Program-made: the position numbers and the translations under genes | Notes under the pieces: model-generated | The model's database searches: none | What the model saw: only the letters and a program-made list of their open reading frames with translations | What the model was told of the DNA's origin: nothing | Part shown: piece by piece, positions 26,642 to 36,300 of the stretch | Position numbering within the stretch: position 1 is the stretch's first letter | How the letters are laid out: each line of letters opens with the position of its first letter | DNA from: Salinivirgaceae bacterium | Lineage (GTDB): Bacteria; Bacteroidota; Bacteroidia; Bacteroidales; SZUA-534 | DNA: 64,000 nt | Assembly: GCA_017474765.1 (NCBI GenBank) | Contig: JAFVGW010000012.1 | Coordinates: forward strand, 1-64,000 | Direction: 5' to 3'

Positions 26642-27150
26642 TGGCAACAGCACTTAAGAACTTATCAGAATACAATGCAGCGACCATACCTTCGGGCAAA
26701 GGTCGCTGCTTTGTTATTGTTGTGGCCGAATGGAACGAACAGGTCACAAACGCAATGGCTGAAGGCGCCATCCAGACGCTGAAAGAGAACGGCGTTGACG
26801 AAAGCGACATTATGCTTTACCACGTTCCAGGCACGTTTGAACTCACCTACGCCGCTGCCCGTTTCTCGCACGGCGACGTTCCATTCAACGGTTCTTGGAA
26901 AGCCGATGCTGTAATCTGCATCGGATGCGTTATCCAAGGCGAAACACGCCACTTCGACTTCATCTGCGACGGTGTGGCCAACGGACTTTCGGCACTGAAC
27001 GCCGAAGGCAGAATCCCTGTCATCTTCGGTGTGCTCACCACCGACAACCTTCAGCAGGCTCTCGACCGCTCGGGCGGCCGCCTTGGCAACAAAGGCGTTG
27101 AAGCCGCCGTGACGGCACTGAAAATGGTGCAGTTTGTGCCGAAAATGTGA
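26641..27150 (+). CDS. ribH: 6,7-dimethyl-8-ribityllumazine synthase
   Basis: RibH joins 5-amino-6-ribitylaminouracil and dihydroxybutanone phosphate in riboflavin synthesis. Motifs are clear: VAEWNEQVTNAM (substrate pocket), VPGTFELTYAA, GCVIQGETRHFDF with the catalytic His, and FGVLTTDNLQQALDRSGG. The length of 169 residues is normal. The gene is coupled to the TPR gene by a TAATG overlap and is followed by a terminator. No FMN riboswitch is visible upstream of the pair. Confidence 0.96.
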   Translation: MATALKNLSEYNAATIPSGKGRCFVIVVAEWNEQVTNAMAEGAIQTLKENGVDESDIMLYHVPGTFELTYAAARFSHGDVPFNGSWKADAVICIGCVIQGETRHFDFICDGVANGLSALNAEGRIPVIFGVLTTDNLQQALDRSGGRLGNKGVEAAVTALKMVQFVPKM

Positions 27151-27170
27151 TTGAAACCCACTTAATATCA

Positions 27171-27206
27171 AACCGCCGTGGTCAATTGATTGCGGCGTTT
27201 TTTTTG
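27171..27206 (+). terminator. Terminator after ribH
   Basis: CGCCG and CGGCG arms enclose a 14-base loop, followed by a run of eight or more Ts. Confidence 0.75.
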
Positions 27207-27220
27207 TTTCAAAAAACGTT

Positions 27221-27278
27221 AATTCGGTCAGTTGGTTGAACAAATTTAGCTAAATTCGGTCAGTTGGTTGACGGAATT
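27221..27278. repeat. Paired palindromes upstream of the AAA ATPase gene
   Basis: Two 26-bp units of the form AATTCGGTCA-loop-TGACCGAATT lie at 27221-27246 and 27253-27278 with a six-base spacer (TAGCTA). Unit 1 pairs 8 of 10 and unit 2 pairs 9 of 10. The same dimer, at the same spacing, follows the gene at 28448-28505. Unit 2 ends five bases before the -7 box of the gene, so it could serve as an operator. Confidence 0.9.
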
Positions 27279-27282
27279 TTTA

Positions 27283-27290
27283 TATATTTG
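27283..27290 (+). promoter_or_regulatory. -7 box of the AAA ATPase gene
   Basis: TATATTTG, 18 bases before the ATG at 27309. Its -33 region falls inside the palindromic repeat. Confidence 0.6.
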
Positions 27291-27308
27291 CAGCAAAAAA
27301 TAGCAGTT

Positions 27309-28439
27309 ATGGGAACAATTAAGCGTTTGTTATACAATGAGATTCAACACAGAATGCAGCCAAACAAGGTTATGCTGCTCTTTGGCGCGCGCCGCGTTGG
27401 GAAAACTGTTCTGATGATGCAACTTGTTGATGAGTTCGACGGGCGCAAAATGGTGCTGAACGGCGAGGACTACGACACGCAAGCAATGCTGGCCGACCAA
27501 ACCATTGCCAACTATCGCAACCTTTTCGGCAACATCGACCTTCTGGCCATCGACGAGGCGCAAAACATCGCCAATATAGGCAGCAAACTGAAACTGATTG
27601 TCGATGAGATACCTGGCATTCGTATCATAGCATCTGGCTCATCGTCGTTCGATTTGAAAAACACTGTGGGTGAGCCACTTGTTGGCCGCAGTACGCAGTT
27701 TCTGCTGACGCCATTTTCACAGCGCGAATTGTCGCAAACCGAGAATTCTCTGCAAACCAGGCAAAATCTCGAGAGCCGCCTAATCTATGGCGCTTATCCG
27801 AGCGTGGCGCTTATGAGCGATAACCAACAGCGGAAAGAGTATCTGCGCGACATTGTTGACGCCTATCTGCTAAAGGATATTTTGAATGTTGACGGGATAA
27901 AAAACGCTGCCAAAATGCGCGATTTGCTTCGGCTTGTGGCCTTCCAAACGGGTTCTGAAGTGTCGCTCGACGAGTTGGGCAAACAACTGTCTATCAGTAA
28001 AAACACCGTTGCCCGCTATTTGGATTTGCTTAGCAAGGTGTACGTTGTTTTCAAGGTTGGCGGATTCTCGCGGAACCTGCGCAAAGAGGTGGTAAAATCG
28101 GCAAAATGGTATTTCTACGATAATGGCATACGCAACGCTGTGATTAACAATTTCTCGCCGCTAAGCCTGCGCCAGGACGGCGGACGGCTTTGGGAAAATT
28201 ATATTGTTGCCGAGCGAATGAAGCGCAACCTTAACGGGCGGCACTACAACGAGTTATACTTTTGGCGGACCTACGACCAGCAGGAAATAGACTTGATTGA
28301 AATCAATGAGACTGAAATTCAGGCATTTGAGATTAAAAAAGGCGAGAAAAATCCACCCTGCCCAAAGGCTTTTTCCGATACATACACCAACGCACAGTAT
28401 AATGTTATCAGAAAAGACAATTATCTCGATTTTGTTTGA
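27309..28439 (+). CDS. AAA-family ATPase with DUF4143 domain
   Basis: The 376-residue product has an AAA_14 ATPase domain with Walker A GARRVGKT (about 25-32) and Walker B LLAIDEAQ. The DUF4143 region follows (KEYLRDIVDAYLLKDIL, a winged-helix-like stretch SLDELGKQLSISKNTVARYLDLL, and WYFYDNGIRNAV). The C-terminus has QQEIDLIEINETEIQAFEIKKGE, a PD-(D/E)xK-like arrangement. Such ATPases are very numerous in Bacteroidota and archaea, are often transferred between genomes, and have no settled function. The ATG at 27309 is preferred over upstream non-ATG codons because the promoter box lies between them. The gene is bracketed by the paired palindromes. Confidence 0.9.
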   Translation: MGTIKRLLYNEIQHRMQPNKVMLLFGARRVGKTVLMMQLVDEFDGRKMVLNGEDYDTQAMLADQTIANYRNLFGNIDLLAIDEAQNIANIGSKLKLIVDEIPGIRIIASGSSSFDLKNTVGEPLVGRSTQFLLTPFSQRELSQTENSLQTRQNLESRLIYGAYPSVALMSDNQQRKEYLRDIVDAYLLKDILNVDGIKNAAKMRDLLRLVAFQTGSEVSLDELGKQLSISKNTVARYLDLLSKVYVVFKVGGFSRNLRKEVVKSAKWYFYDNGIRNAVINNFSPLSLRQDGGRLWENYIVAERMKRNLNGRHYNELYFWRTYDQQEIDLIEINETEIQAFEIKKGEKNPPCPKAFSDTYTNAQYNVIRKDNYLDFV

Positions 28440-28447
28440 AAAACGTT

Positions 28448-28505
28448 AATTCGGTCAGTTGATTGACCGAATTTAGTCAAATTCAGTCAGTTGGTTGACT
28501 GAATT
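28448..28505. repeat. Paired palindromes downstream of the AAA ATPase gene
   Basis: Units at 28448-28473 (AATTCGGTCA/TGACCGAATT) and 28480-28505 (AATTCAGTCA/TGACTGAATT) each pair perfectly over 10 bp with six-base loops (GTTGAT, GTTGGT). The G-to-A change in one arm of the second unit is matched by C-to-T in the other arm. The spacer is TAGTCA. Confidence 0.92.
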
Positions 28506-28539
28506 TGTGTTTTTTTGGATATACCCATTGTGTGTTTAA

Positions 28540-28700
28540 TCGGAACATTGGTGAGCCGCATTTACGCACTGAAGGCGCAGAACATTATAGCCCAAGGCAA
28601 GCGTAGCGGCGCCTTGGGTAACATTACCGCGTAATGTTGGCGCCCTACAGGGGCAACTCATAACACCACACACTTATTTAGTTGCGCTTTCAGCGCGGAA
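28540..28700. repeat. Intergenic palindrome-rich stretch
   Basis: GCCCAAGGC (28591-28599) is inverted as GCCTTGGG, ATTACCGCGTAAT is a palindrome, and GCGCCCTACAGGGGC is near-palindromic. No gene is seen. The text resembles dispersed intergenic repeats of Bacteroidota as I remember them; I could not search for them. Confidence 0.5.
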
Positions 28701-28713
28701 AAGTTTTCTTTTT

Positions 28714-31221
28714 CTATTTCAAGAATCCCAACTCGTAAACCATTGGACGCATCTTGTCGCTAAGAGTTTTGTAGAGTTGCTGAAATTCAGTCAAATCGTT
28801 TTTAAAATACTCTCCAACCACGGCTTTAATTTGATACCAACCACAATCCCAATTCATAATCTGGTATTCGGGGTGCGATTGATTGAACATTCCGCGATAT
28901 GGGAAAGTTTTTTCAGTCAATTCAATGGCTTTGTCGAGTACGGCTTTTGCTTCGGCCGACAGAACTACCCGCTTGTCTGTCAAGGTTTCCGACACAAGGT
29001 TTTCTTGGCCCGAAAACAATTTGTAAACATAACGTTCGCTGTCAGTGCGTGCATCTTCATAAGTGGAACCGAATCGGTTTGCATCGGCCAATTCCATTAT
29101 GCGCTGTTTCGACATAAAGAAAAACTCGTTTTTGATATTCCATTTTTTGCCTTTGTACTCAATATTGCGCAAAGATGATTGGTTGGATTTTAACTCAAAC
29201 AGTGCATAAATGATTGAATCACTGACGTATTCACTCCACTTTATATGATGCTCATTTGGAGCAAAATATTCATCAGTATTAATATGCCAAACGCATTCGA
29301 TTAACCGACGAGCGGAAAATGCTGCTAAAACACGTTCGAAATTTTCTGGCAAAATAGAAAGCCCATTCGAGTTTGTGCTGTCACTAGAAGAAAACAATGA
29401 TACCTTTTGGCCATTCTGCATAACATTGTTACCCATATTTGAATAACAACCAAGGGCATTTGCGGCGATTTTTGTTTTGCAATTCTTTCCTTCTTTTAAA
29501 ACAATACCACTTGAAAATGTGGGTTTTTCAATAGTTTCAACTTTTTTAATAGGTTCTTTTATCCAAGTCTTCAGTGATTTTTTGTTGTCATCAAGGTTAT
29601 ACAGCGTTTTGGCTCCTATAATACTGACACAACCATTTTCCTCTGCTAATAACGAATATGGAAACTCAATTTTGTTTTCGGTTATACCATTTTTCCAAAT
29701 GCTTAATGATATTGCCCACGAATCTGAAACATCAGAAAAATTGGATGCATCAAATTGACACGCTGTTTTAAATGAAAAATTATTTAAGAATAGTTTTCTA
29801 AATTTATCATAACCACTACCGCAAACAAGTATCGTTGGACTGTACAAACATATATTGCAGACTGACAATTTATAGTCATTTTTTATTTTCATAATTCTAT
29901 ATAAAAATTGTGAAAACAAATTGTTGACGGAGTTCCCCAATTTATAATTCAACATTTCTTTGTAAATTGTTGATGTTGTGGTGCCTTTTCCTTTTGTTCC
30001 TCCACCGCTTCCAAAATCATTGCTTGATGTTCCGTATGGTGGATTTATAAAAAACAAAATAGGTTTATTCTCTTTCAATGCGTTCAATAATCCTTGTGGA
30101 ACCTTTGTACCATACAAATTTGGTTCGATTGGGTCATTCAAAAAATCCATTTGGAATTTCGTGGCTTCACGATTATAGTGTTCTCCCATTTGTAATTCCG
30201 AATCCATTAGTGTGCTGGCGTACAACTCTTTAAACCTATAATCGCGCGTCAGATTTCCTGTTCCCCAACAACAATCCCAAACCACATACTTTTCCTTCCA
30301 GTCTTCACCAAATTGTTCGCAAAGCATCTTGTGTGCATAATCGACAAACGGCGTTGGAGTAAAGAAATCACCACTTTTGCGGCGAGATGTATCCTCAATT
30401 AAGCGGTCGGCAATTTCAGTGAATTTACTCCGTTCGGTCATCGAGTAATCACGTTTGAAGTAACCGAAAAACGAATTGTAGGCGCTGGCGTTAATTGAAA
30501 TTTTTTTGCCATTCGCCATAAGAATGGAAGGATTTGTTGGGTTTTGAAAATAGTTTTCTCGATCAGATATTGAACCTATAAAAGCCGCAACCAACTCCTC
30601 CGACTTCCCTTTGCTTTGATTATTGACTACATTTTTAACGAAATAATCGTAAATGGGTAAGATATTGTGTATGGTAATACGAACTAAACGCTGGACATTA
30701 TCAGCCAAAGCAATTATCTGTTCCGCCACATCTTTGAACGAGAATGCATCGTTCACATCATAAACAAATGGCACAATGTCGGTATCGTTAGCAATTTTCA
30801 ATACTAACTCGGGATTGTTTGCGGCTGCTTCTGATGGTGCTTTGGTCCAATCAACTTGTTCGTCAAGATATTTGGCAAGACTATTAGTATGGAGAACAAA
30901 ACATTCATTTACATCCCCAACCATTACCACGTTGGGTAAAATCTCACCTGACTGTTCGAAACGTTGCATGTAAAAAAGCACTTGAACTAGCACTTTTGCA
31001 CGTGACGCAGGAATATTAAGTTTCTCATCAAACTTATACTCGACTAGTAGTCTAAGGCGTTTATTTGAATCAGTGTATGTGTCGATAAAACTATCGCACT
31101 CGTGTGGGTGTTTGATTTCGACTGTGTTGAAGTATTTTTTTAGCCCTAAATTGTAGGTTTCTTCCACATCTTTTTCGACAGTGGCATTGTGGATTTGGTC
31201 GTAAAATTTACTCTTGCTCAT
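28714..31221 (-). CDS. Single-chain N6-adenine DNA methyltransferase with probable N-terminal nuclease (type IIG-like)
   Basis: The 835-residue protein combines a PD-(D/E)xK-like N-terminus (ECDSFIDTYTD, LLVEYKFDEK, then LVQVLFYMQRF; about residues 40-95), a helical linker and an adenine-methylase domain. Motif I is VVWDCCWGTGNLTRD (about 325) and the catalytic motif IV is FFINPPYG (about 395). The C-terminal part is the likely target-recognition region. Methylase, nuclease and recognition in one chain suggest a type IIG restriction-modification enzyme, and no separate endonuclease or specificity gene is adjacent. The gene is visibly more AT-rich than its neighbours, especially at 29400-30300, which fits acquisition by transfer. 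The ATG at 31221 is preferred over a TTG at 31248. Confidence 0.85.
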   Translation of the reverse strand: MSKSKFYDQIHNATVEKDVEETYNLGLKKYFNTVEIKHPHECDSFIDTYTDSNKRLRLLVEYKFDEKLNIPASRAKVLVQVLFYMQRFEQSGEILPNVVMVGDVNECFVLHTNSLAKYLDEQVDWTKAPSEAAANNPELVLKIANDTDIVPFVYDVNDAFSFKDVAEQIIALADNVQRLVRITIHNILPIYDYFVKNVVNNQSKGKSEELVAAFIGSISDRENYFQNPTNPSILMANGKKISINASAYNSFFGYFKRDYSMTERSKFTEIADRLIEDTSRRKSGDFFTPTPFVDYAHKMLCEQFGEDWKEKYVVWDCCWGTGNLTRDYRFKELYASTLMDSELQMGEHYNREATKFQMDFLNDPIEPNLYGTKVPQGLLNALKENKPILFFINPPYGTSSNDFGSGGGTKGKGTTTSTIYKEMLNYKLGNSVNNLFSQFLYRIMKIKNDYKLSVCNICLYSPTILVCGSGYDKFRKLFLNNFSFKTACQFDASNFSDVSDSWAISLSIWKNGITENKIEFPYSLLAEENGCVSIIGAKTLYNLDDNKKSLKTWIKEPIKKVETIEKPTFSSGIVLKEGKNCKTKIAANALGCYSNMGNNVMQNGQKVSLFSSSDSTNSNGLSILPENFERVLAAFSARRLIECVWHINTDEYFAPNEHHIKWSEYVSDSIIYALFELKSNQSSLRNIEYKGKKWNIKNEFFFMSKQRIMELADANRFGSTYEDARTDSERYVYKLFSGQENLVSETLTDKRVVLSAEAKAVLDKAIELTEKTFPYRGMFNQSHPEYQIMNWDCGWYQIKAVVGEYFKNDLTEFQQLYKTLSDKMRPMVYELGFLK

Positions 31222-31297
31222 TGTGTTTGATAGTTTAGTCGGCACCAACTACCAACACAAATCATTGAACCAGAAAAAGAAAGGCGTCGGCCTCTCT

Positions 31298-31482
31298 ACT
31301 CACGTTCACGGGGAAGTCCGCTAAGAAACCCCGCCCTACAATCATAGATATTACCCACGCCGAAACGTGAGCATTTATCTTAAAACATTGTAGGTGAGCA
31401 TCACTAATGGGCTATCCCGTGAACATTATTATCCGATTCGTAAGAAAATCAGTTTAGCGGACTTTTTTCTTTTGAACGTGAA
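31298..31482. other. Nested inverted-repeat region, possible structured RNA or mobile-element remnant
   Basis: Four inverted pairs lie in 185 bases. ACTCACGTTCA near 31298 pairs with TGAACGTGA (31473-31481). GTTCACGGG (31303-31311) pairs with CCCGTGAAC (31435-31443). AAGTCCGCTAA (31314-31324) pairs with TTAGCGGACTT (31453-31463). CTACAAT (31336-31342) pairs with ATTGTAG (31387-31393). The second and third cross, so they must form a pseudoknot or alternative folds. A T-rich tract follows the TTAGCGGACTT arm on the plus strand. It lies in the 470-bp gap between the methyltransferase and rpoN, where no gene is seen. Confidence 0.6.
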
Positions 31483-31691
31483 TAATAGATAATGCCTTGT
31501 ATGTTAAGTATTTAAATTAAATTTTCTTTTCCCGTATATTGTACGTTTTTAAAGTGTTTCAAAAATCAATTCAAAAATATGCGTTTGAAATTAAAAGACA
31601 AATCAGAATTAATATGCGTGCAAACAAAACAACGGGGTAAACCATCTCAATCAAATTTGCGTATCTTGCACCCGCTTTTTAGGGAAAGGCT

Positions 31692-33137
31692 ATGCTGAAA
31701 CAGAGTTTACAACAGAAACTGATTCAAAAACTGTCGCCGCAGCAGATACAGGTCATCCGTCTGCTGGAGGTGCCCGTCATGCAACTCGACCAGCGTATCA
31801 AGAGCGAGATGGAGGAGAATCCCGCGCTTGAGGAGGCTGAGTTTGAGGGGCGTACTGAAGGCGAGGAGCCGCTGCCCGAGGAGCCGAAGGACCAGGACGA
31901 ACTGTCGATGGAGGGCTACCTGAACGACGATGACTACATTCCGTCGTACAAACTGCGCGCCAACAACTACTCGCCCGACGACGAGGTGCGCGAAACGCCG
32001 CTCTCGCAGGGCCCAACCTTCCACGAGAGCCTGATGAACCAGCTGGGCCTTCACAAGATGAGCGAACGCCAGCACAAGCTTGCCGAATATATAATAGGTA
32101 ACATCGACGACGACGGCTATCTGCGCCGCGAACTTGAGTCGATTTCCGACGATTTGGCCTTCTCGCAAAACATTGAGGCCTCGGAAACCGAATTGCGCGA
32201 GGTGCTGAACATCATTCAGAATTTCGACCCAGCGGGGGTGGGTGCGCTCACTCTTCAAGAGTGTCTGCTGCTGCAACTCAAGCGCCGCAACCAGCAGTCG
32301 GAAACGGTGCAACTTGCCACCAAAATAATCGAGAAATGCTTCACCGAATTCTCGAAAAAGCACTACGACAAGATTCTGGCCCGCACTGGCGCCACCGAGC
32401 AGCAGCTGAAAGAGGCTCTTGACGAGATTCTGCGGCTCAATCCCAAACCAGGCGGCGGATACTCGAATCCGCAGGAGCGCACGCTTCAGCCCATCACTCC
32501 CGATTTTGTGCTCGAGAACCACGACGGCATTCTCGAGGTGTCGCTCAACGAGTTCAACACGCCCAATCTGCGCGTCAGCCCCACCTACACCAATATGCTT
32601 GAGCAGTTGGCAGTGAAGAACAAACGCACCACTCAGGACCGCGACACCATCAATTTTGTAAAGCAGAAAATTGATTCGGCAAAGTGGTTCATCGATGCCA
32701 TACAGCAGCGCAAAATCACCCTGCTCTCGACAATGCAGGCCATTGTCAACTATCAGCGCGACTACTTTTTGGACGGCGACGACAAGAAACTGCGCCCGAT
32801 GATTCTGAACGACATTGCCGACATCACAGGCCTCGATGTGAGCACCATCTCGCGCGTGGCCAACAGCAAGTTTATACAGACCGATTTCGGCATTTTCCCG
32901 CTCAAATGGTTCTTCTCTGACTCAATCAAAACCGACAGCGGCGAGGAAGTATCGTCGCGCGAGGTGAAGAGCATTCTGAAGGATGCCGTTGAGGGCGAGG
33001 ACAAGCGCAACCCGCTCAACGACGACGCTCTGGCCGCCATTCTCAAGGAGAAAGGCTATCAGGTGGCCCGCCGCACAGTGGCCAAGTACCGCGAAAAAAT
33101 GGGCATTCCCGTTGCCCGGATGCGGAAAGAGTTGTAG
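31692..33137 (+). CDS. rpoN: RNA polymerase sigma-54 factor
   Basis: The 481-residue product has the full sigma-54 layout: the Gln/Leu-rich region I (LKQSLQQKLIQKLSPQQIQVIRLL), an acidic region II (about 45-95), a core-binding region, and the C-terminal DNA-binding domain with the RpoN box ARRTVAKYRE at about 462-471. It directs transcription from -24/-12 promoters with AAA activators. None of those activators is in the window. The gene appears monocistronic, and AT-rich DNA with nested inverted repeats precedes it. Confidence 0.97.
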   Translation: MLKQSLQQKLIQKLSPQQIQVIRLLEVPVMQLDQRIKSEMEENPALEEAEFEGRTEGEEPLPEEPKDQDELSMEGYLNDDDYIPSYKLRANNYSPDDEVRETPLSQGPTFHESLMNQLGLHKMSERQHKLAEYIIGNIDDDGYLRRELESISDDLAFSQNIEASETELREVLNIIQNFDPAGVGALTLQECLLLQLKRRNQQSETVQLATKIIEKCFTEFSKKHYDKILARTGATEQQLKEALDEILRLNPKPGGGYSNPQERTLQPITPDFVLENHDGILEVSLNEFNTPNLRVSPTYTNMLEQLAVKNKRTTQDRDTINFVKQKIDSAKWFIDAIQQRKITLLSTMQAIVNYQRDYFLDGDDKKLRPMILNDIADITGLDVSTISRVANSKFIQTDFGIFPLKWFFSDSIKTDSGEEVSSREVKSILKDAVEGEDKRNPLNDDALAAILKEKGYQVARRTVAKYREKMGIPVARMRKEL

Positions 33138-33306
33138 GGAAAAACTCACTCCGGATACGATTTTTGTTTTTTTCGAGAATGTGATTGTTGTTGATAAATT
33201 CAAAAACATTTCCGAATTTTGCGGTTCAATTAGATTTTTGAGCTCAAGGCCAAGCACCTAATTCAGTGAAATTTATACTTTTTTAATAACATTTAATTTT
33301 TTATCT

Positions 33307-36300
33307 ATGAGGAAAATACCTTTACTATTATGCCTATTGGCGGCAGCGTTTGTCACTTTGGCAGCACAATCACTTCTTTCGCTTTCTGTTACGGTTCAAG
33401 GCGACGGCGAAGTTGTCAAGTACCTTGACGGCGAAGAAACTGAAGAAACACAATTCTCCTATGGAACAACAATTGAACTTGAGGCAATCCCTGCCGAGGG
33501 AAGTTTTTTTGTTCAGTGGAACGATGGCTCGAATACAAGTTTCTTTAAAACAATTGATATTGAAGCAGACATTACCACTTGTTCGGCTGAATTCCATAAA
33601 TTGGATACTGTTAAAACGGGAGTAAACACTGTTTTAGCAACATACGCAAGCTACCAATATGAGGGAGCCAAAGGCGGAGCTAAAGATGAAGAGGACGAAG
33701 AGGAAGACGACTTGGACGATGATGACGTTGATCCTGAGGAACCAGACGATCCTGAGGAACTAGATGAACCTGAAGGAGGATTTGAAGGCACGCCCAACCC
33801 CAACTGCGTATTCATCCCCACGGAGGATGGCACATACTCATTTTATACTGTAGGCGATGCTGATACCTATGGTGTGCTCTTTAATTCTGATATGGAGGGT
33901 TTGGAATTTGACGATGATGCAGGCGATGATCTTAATTTCAAATTCAGCTATTATTTGGAGGCAGATGAGACCTACTACATTAGCGCAGGATTCTTGGATG
34001 AGAATATTGTCGGTGATATAGAGTTGCACATTGTGCACATTGATGAAGTCCCGTCAACCATTACCGTTTCGGCTGAAGGCAACGGCCATGTTGGTATTTT
34101 GCTTAATGGTGTATCAACTAATGAAACAGTATTCGACTATGGTACTAAACTTGTTCTCTGCGCCAAACCGAACACAAACAACTTCTTTGTACAGTGGAAC
34201 GAGGAGTCAACCGATTTGGAATACAATATCACTGTGGAACGCGACAGTAATTATGTAGGCAAATTCCATGAAATACAGAAAGTTGTCAAAGGTCAGAACA
34301 CTGTTTTGGCAACCTACGGAAAAAGCTATACAATTGAAGGTGGTGGTGTTAAAGATTCTTCGAAAGAAGAGGAAGATGAGGAGGAAGAAATAGAGGAGCC
34401 AGAAGATCCTGAAGAGGGGGAATACGGAATAGGCACTCCCAATCCGAATTGTGTGTTCATTCCTGAAGTGTCGGGCGAATACGATATTTTCACCGAGGGT
34501 GATGAAGACACATACGGTGTATTGTTCGATTCTGATATGAATCATCTGGCATGGAACGATGATTTTTCCAGAGGCAATAATTTCAGTTTCACTTATGAGT
34601 TGTCTGCAGGTGAAACCTACTATATCAGCGCAGGTTTTTACAATAAAGACACAGTTGGTGATATCACTTTGCAGATTAAGGCTCCTGTAACCATCGCAGT
34701 AACTGCAGATGAGGAGCAAGGCTCAGTTTCGGGCGGCGGCACATTTCCATATGGTGAAAGTGTGACTGTTGTGGCTACAGCAGTCAGCAATGAATATGAA
34801 TTCCTCCGCTGGAGTGACGGCAGCACTAGTGCAGAGTACACCTTCATAGCACTTGAAGATAAAGAATTAGAAGCCATCTTCAAACCTGTTGGGGCTAAGG
34901 TTTATACCATCACGGCTGAAGCCAATGATGATGAAATGGGAACAGTAACGGGCAGTTCGCAGTATTTTGAAGGCGAAACAGCTGTACTCACAGCATCACC
35001 AACTCTGCATCACCACTTTGTAAAGTGGGGTGACGATGAGGGTGAAAACCCGCGCAATGTACTTGTAAGCAGCGATTCGATTTTCGAGGCAAAGTTCGCC
35101 ATCGACCAACACCAGCTCACAGTTCTGGCCCAGAACGGCACATCATCGATTACCACGCCCACCATGTTTGATTGGGGAGAGAGTGTGGAGATTTCAGTTT
35201 CGGCCAACGAGCACTGTCACTTTGTTAAGTGGAGCGATGGTGTTGAACAAGAGGTTCGTTCGATTACTATTTTGAGCGACACCATTGTTACCGCCATCTG
35301 TGAGATTGACACTTACACTGTTAATGTCGAGTTGGAAAATGGCACGGTAAACGGTGCCGAGGCCGGTGAGTACGCTTGGAACACAACGTTAACTCTCGAA
35401 GCTGTGGCCGAAGAGCATTATCACTTTATTAAATGGAACGATGATCTGACAACCAATCCGCGTGAGGTTACAATTACGATGGACACCACTCTCTATGCTG
35501 AATTCGCCATTGACACATTCAATGTGACAATGGCTGAGACAGTTGAGCATGGTTTGGTTAACGGCCTCGGCGAGTATGTCTACGGTGCTGAGGTATCGTT
35601 TGAGGCTGTGGCTGACGAGGACTACAAGTTTGTCCGCTGGACAGGCTGGACTGCCAGCGACAACACTGTGAATCCGCTCGTATTTACTGTTGAGGAGGAC
35701 GTGGTTCTGGAGCCGCTCTTCATTGATGCAAACAAAGACCTCTTCAAAGTTACTGTAAATGCCACTGACGGTGGTACTGTAACTGGTGGAGGCGAATACC
35801 TCACTGGCGACAAGGCAAAACTGACAGCCGTCGCCGACGAGGGTTATCGTTTTGTTCGCTGGAGCGATGTCAACAATAATGCGGTAACCCGTGAAATCGA
35901 GGTTACAAGAGACACAACAATAACCGCCAGGTTTAGCCCAAGATCTTACGAGGTTAAGGTAATTGCAGGTACCCATGGCACTGTCACTGGCGGTCAGGAT
36001 TATGCCTACAACACAAGAGCAACCATCACCGCAATACCTGATAAAGGTTATCACTTTGTTAAATGGAACGATGGCGACACTAACGCCGAGCGCATATTTG
36101 TTGTTACGAAGGATGAAGAGTTTACTGCAGAGTTCGCTATCAACAACTATACAATTGCTGCTACAGCAGTTGCTAATGGTACAGTTGAAGGAGATGGTAA
36201 ATTCGATTACGGCGCAGAGGTTACTCTTACCGCAACTGCCGCCGCCGGTTACCACTTTGTAAAATGGAGCAACAACGAGACGGCCAATCCGTACAAATTT

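Noticed and set aside
31309-31330. GGGGAAGTCCGC recalled the conserved GAGGAAAGTCC of RNase P RNA
   Set aside because: The other conserved RNase P blocks are missing and the region is too short.
31298-31482. Retron non-coding RNA
   Set aside because: Terminal inverted repeats are present, but no reverse transcriptase gene is found nearby.
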